From an uncultured Ruminococcus sp. (GTDB taxonomy: Bacteria; Bacillota; Clostridia; Oscillospirales; Acutalibacteraceae), in NCBI GenBank assembly GCA_902773065.1, contig CACYDD010000073.1, forward strand, positions 1 through 6,145: a stretch of 6,145 bases of DNA, read 5' to 3'. A program made the translations under genes and the position numbers. Positions 5,078 through 6,145 of the stretch are shown one piece after another. Position 1 is the stretch's first letter. Every line of letters starts with the position of its first letter. Under the pieces are notes generated by a model, which worked only from the letters and a program-made list of their open reading frames with translations, was not told where the DNA came from and searched no databases.

Positions 5078-6145
5078 ATGAAAAAAAATATACGTTTCAT
5101 TATTATCATCAGCATTGTTGTCGTTCTGCTAACAGGAGCACTGATCTTTGTTTTTAATCTTCCGCAGAATGAGGACAGCGGTGTTGTGACAGATACCACA
5201 AATGATATCCTGCTGTATGATAAAACCAATCTGAAACCGGAAGAGATCACTGTAAAAAACAGCAGCGGAGAATATGTGCTTATCGGGTTTGATTATACAG
5301 AGATGCTGGGCGAAGTGATTGAGGAAAAAGCAGCGGAGGCGAGCGAAGAGGCGGCTCAAAGCAGTGACGGTTCTCAGGTCAGTCAGGTATCCGATAACCT
5401 GAAAGATGATGAAGTATCCACTGTATCAGTGAATATGCACTATACTATGCAGGGATATGAGGAACTGGAATTATCCAAAGACAGAACCGATGACCTTGCC
5501 TATCAGTGTTCCTATGTAACAGCATTGATGCTTGTTGATAAATCGGGCAGTAAGTATAAGGATTACGGTCTTGATAAGCCGGCTGCTACCGTAACGGTCG
5601 TTTTCAGTGACAATTCACAGGAAATATTGTATGTCGGAGATGAAGCTCCCGATAACAAGGGCAGATATTTCAGACGTGACGGAAATGCAAATGTTTATCT
5701 GATGCAGAGTGAAACTGTTACAGCTTTCCTTACCGAAAAGCTGCAGATGCTTGACAGCACACTCACAGCTGAATTTGACGATGAGGAAGAGGATGAGTGT
5801 CAGATCACTACTGTGAATATCAGCGGAACTGGCTATGATAAACCCGTTAAGATCACCAAAGAAATTAATGTGGCATCCGTTAGTAACTATAATATGACTT
5901 CACCATTGAAAGAAGCCTGCGGTCAGAATGTTGTTGAAGGCTTTGGCGAAGATATGTACGGAATGTCAGGCAGTGAAATTGCTGCTGCAAATGTAACGGA
6001 GAAGGATATCAAAAAATACGGTCTTGATAAACCGTATATGAATATCAGTGTAACAGCAAGCGATAATTCCAAAGTGAACCTCCTTGTTTCAAAGGCAGAA
6101 AAAGACGGCAGCTGTTATGTCATGACCAAGGGCGGAAAAATTATC
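5078..6145 (+). CDS. Membrane-anchored DUF4340 protein, 3' end outside window
   Basis: The frame is open for 356 codons from ATG 5078 to the right edge. GGAGGA (5067-5072) lies 5 nt upstream, and the gap to the preceding stop is 12 bp. Residues 7-28 form one hydrophobic helix after M-K-K-N-I-R, giving a membrane anchor or uncleaved signal with the rest outside; no lipobox cysteine is seen. A low-complexity Glu/Ala/Ser/Gln stretch (82-112) interrupts the first domain. Two similar modules begin with YGLDKP at 163-168 and 314-319, each followed by beta-rich sequence with a (F/A)SDNS motif and an aromatic-rich strand (RYFRR..ANVYLM; SCYVMTKGG). This duplicated pattern is characteristic of DUF4340. 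An acidic run, EFDDEEEDE (232-240), separates them. DUF4340 genes commonly follow gldG-like genes, so a role as the fourth component of this transporter is likely, but the molecular function is unknown. Confidence 0.85.
   Translation, partial: MKKNIRFIIIISIVVVLLTGALIFVFNLPQNEDSGVVTDTTNDILLYDKTNLKPEEITVKNSSGEYVLIGFDYTEMLGEVIEEKAAEASEEAAQSSDGSQVSQVSDNLKDDEVSTVSVNMHYTMQGYEELELSKDRTDDLAYQCSYVTALMLVDKSGSKYKDYGLDKPAATVTVVFSDNSQEILYVGDEAPDNKGRYFRRDGNANVYLMQSETVTAFLTEKLQMLDSTLTAEFDDEEEDECQITTVNISGTGYDKPVKITKEINVASVSNYNMTSPLKEACGQNVVEGFGEDMYGMSGSEIAAANVTEKDIKKYGLDKPYMNISVTASDNSKVNLLVSKAEKDGSCYVMTKGGKII

Overview
The window reads as part of a low-to-moderate GC Firmicutes chromosome, most likely a Ruminococcus-like member of the Clostridia (Oscillospiraceae). 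That placement is an inference. It rests on strong AGGAGG-type ribosome binding sites before most genes, the standard code with TGA stops, a GldA/GldF/GldG-like plus DUF4340 transporter operon typical of gut Clostridia, and a truncated Rpn-type gene tail. All genes lie on the + strand. No tRNA, rRNA, CRISPR array, intact transposase or phage gene is visible.

Region 1 (1-333): the 3' end of a gene that starts outside the window. It resembles the C-terminal tail of Rpn/PD-(D/E)XK putative-transposase nucleases. A near-perfect hairpin terminator (235-269) follows, then a 16-bp perfect palindrome (285-300) that could be an operator.

Region 2 (334-1691): two DNA base-excision-repair genes in tandem. 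The first encodes a hypoxanthine (deoxyinosine) DNA glycosylase of the uracil-DNA glycosylase superfamily. The second encodes an exonuclease III/AP endonuclease. A good extended -10 promoter for the second overlaps the end of the first. The glycosylase would remove a deaminated base and the AP endonuclease would incise the resulting abasic site. The glycosylase start codon is uncertain: 334, 340 and 373 all have some support.

Region 3 (1678-1785): an 86-bp repeat-like element built from 7-nt units in both arms, with complementary ends. It supplies the last codons and the stop of the AP endonuclease gene and fills most of the gap to the next operon. It is the most unusual non-coding structure in the window.

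Region 4 (1786-6145): a tightly packed operon for an ABC-2 type transporter. In order it encodes an ATPase (GldA-like), a six-helix permease (GldF-like), a large extracytoplasmic auxiliary protein (GldG-like, ABC_transp_aux) with an unusual charged cytoplasmic tail, and a membrane-anchored DUF4340 protein running off the right edge. Intergenic gaps are 1 to 12 bp, each with a strong ribosome binding site. The proteins probably form one membrane complex in which the ATPase and permease drive conformational work and the two anchored proteins act outside the membrane. The substrate cannot be read from the sequence, and gliding motility is not implied. I did not find a clearly novel system. The best leads are the heptad-repeat element and the poorly understood four-gene transporter.
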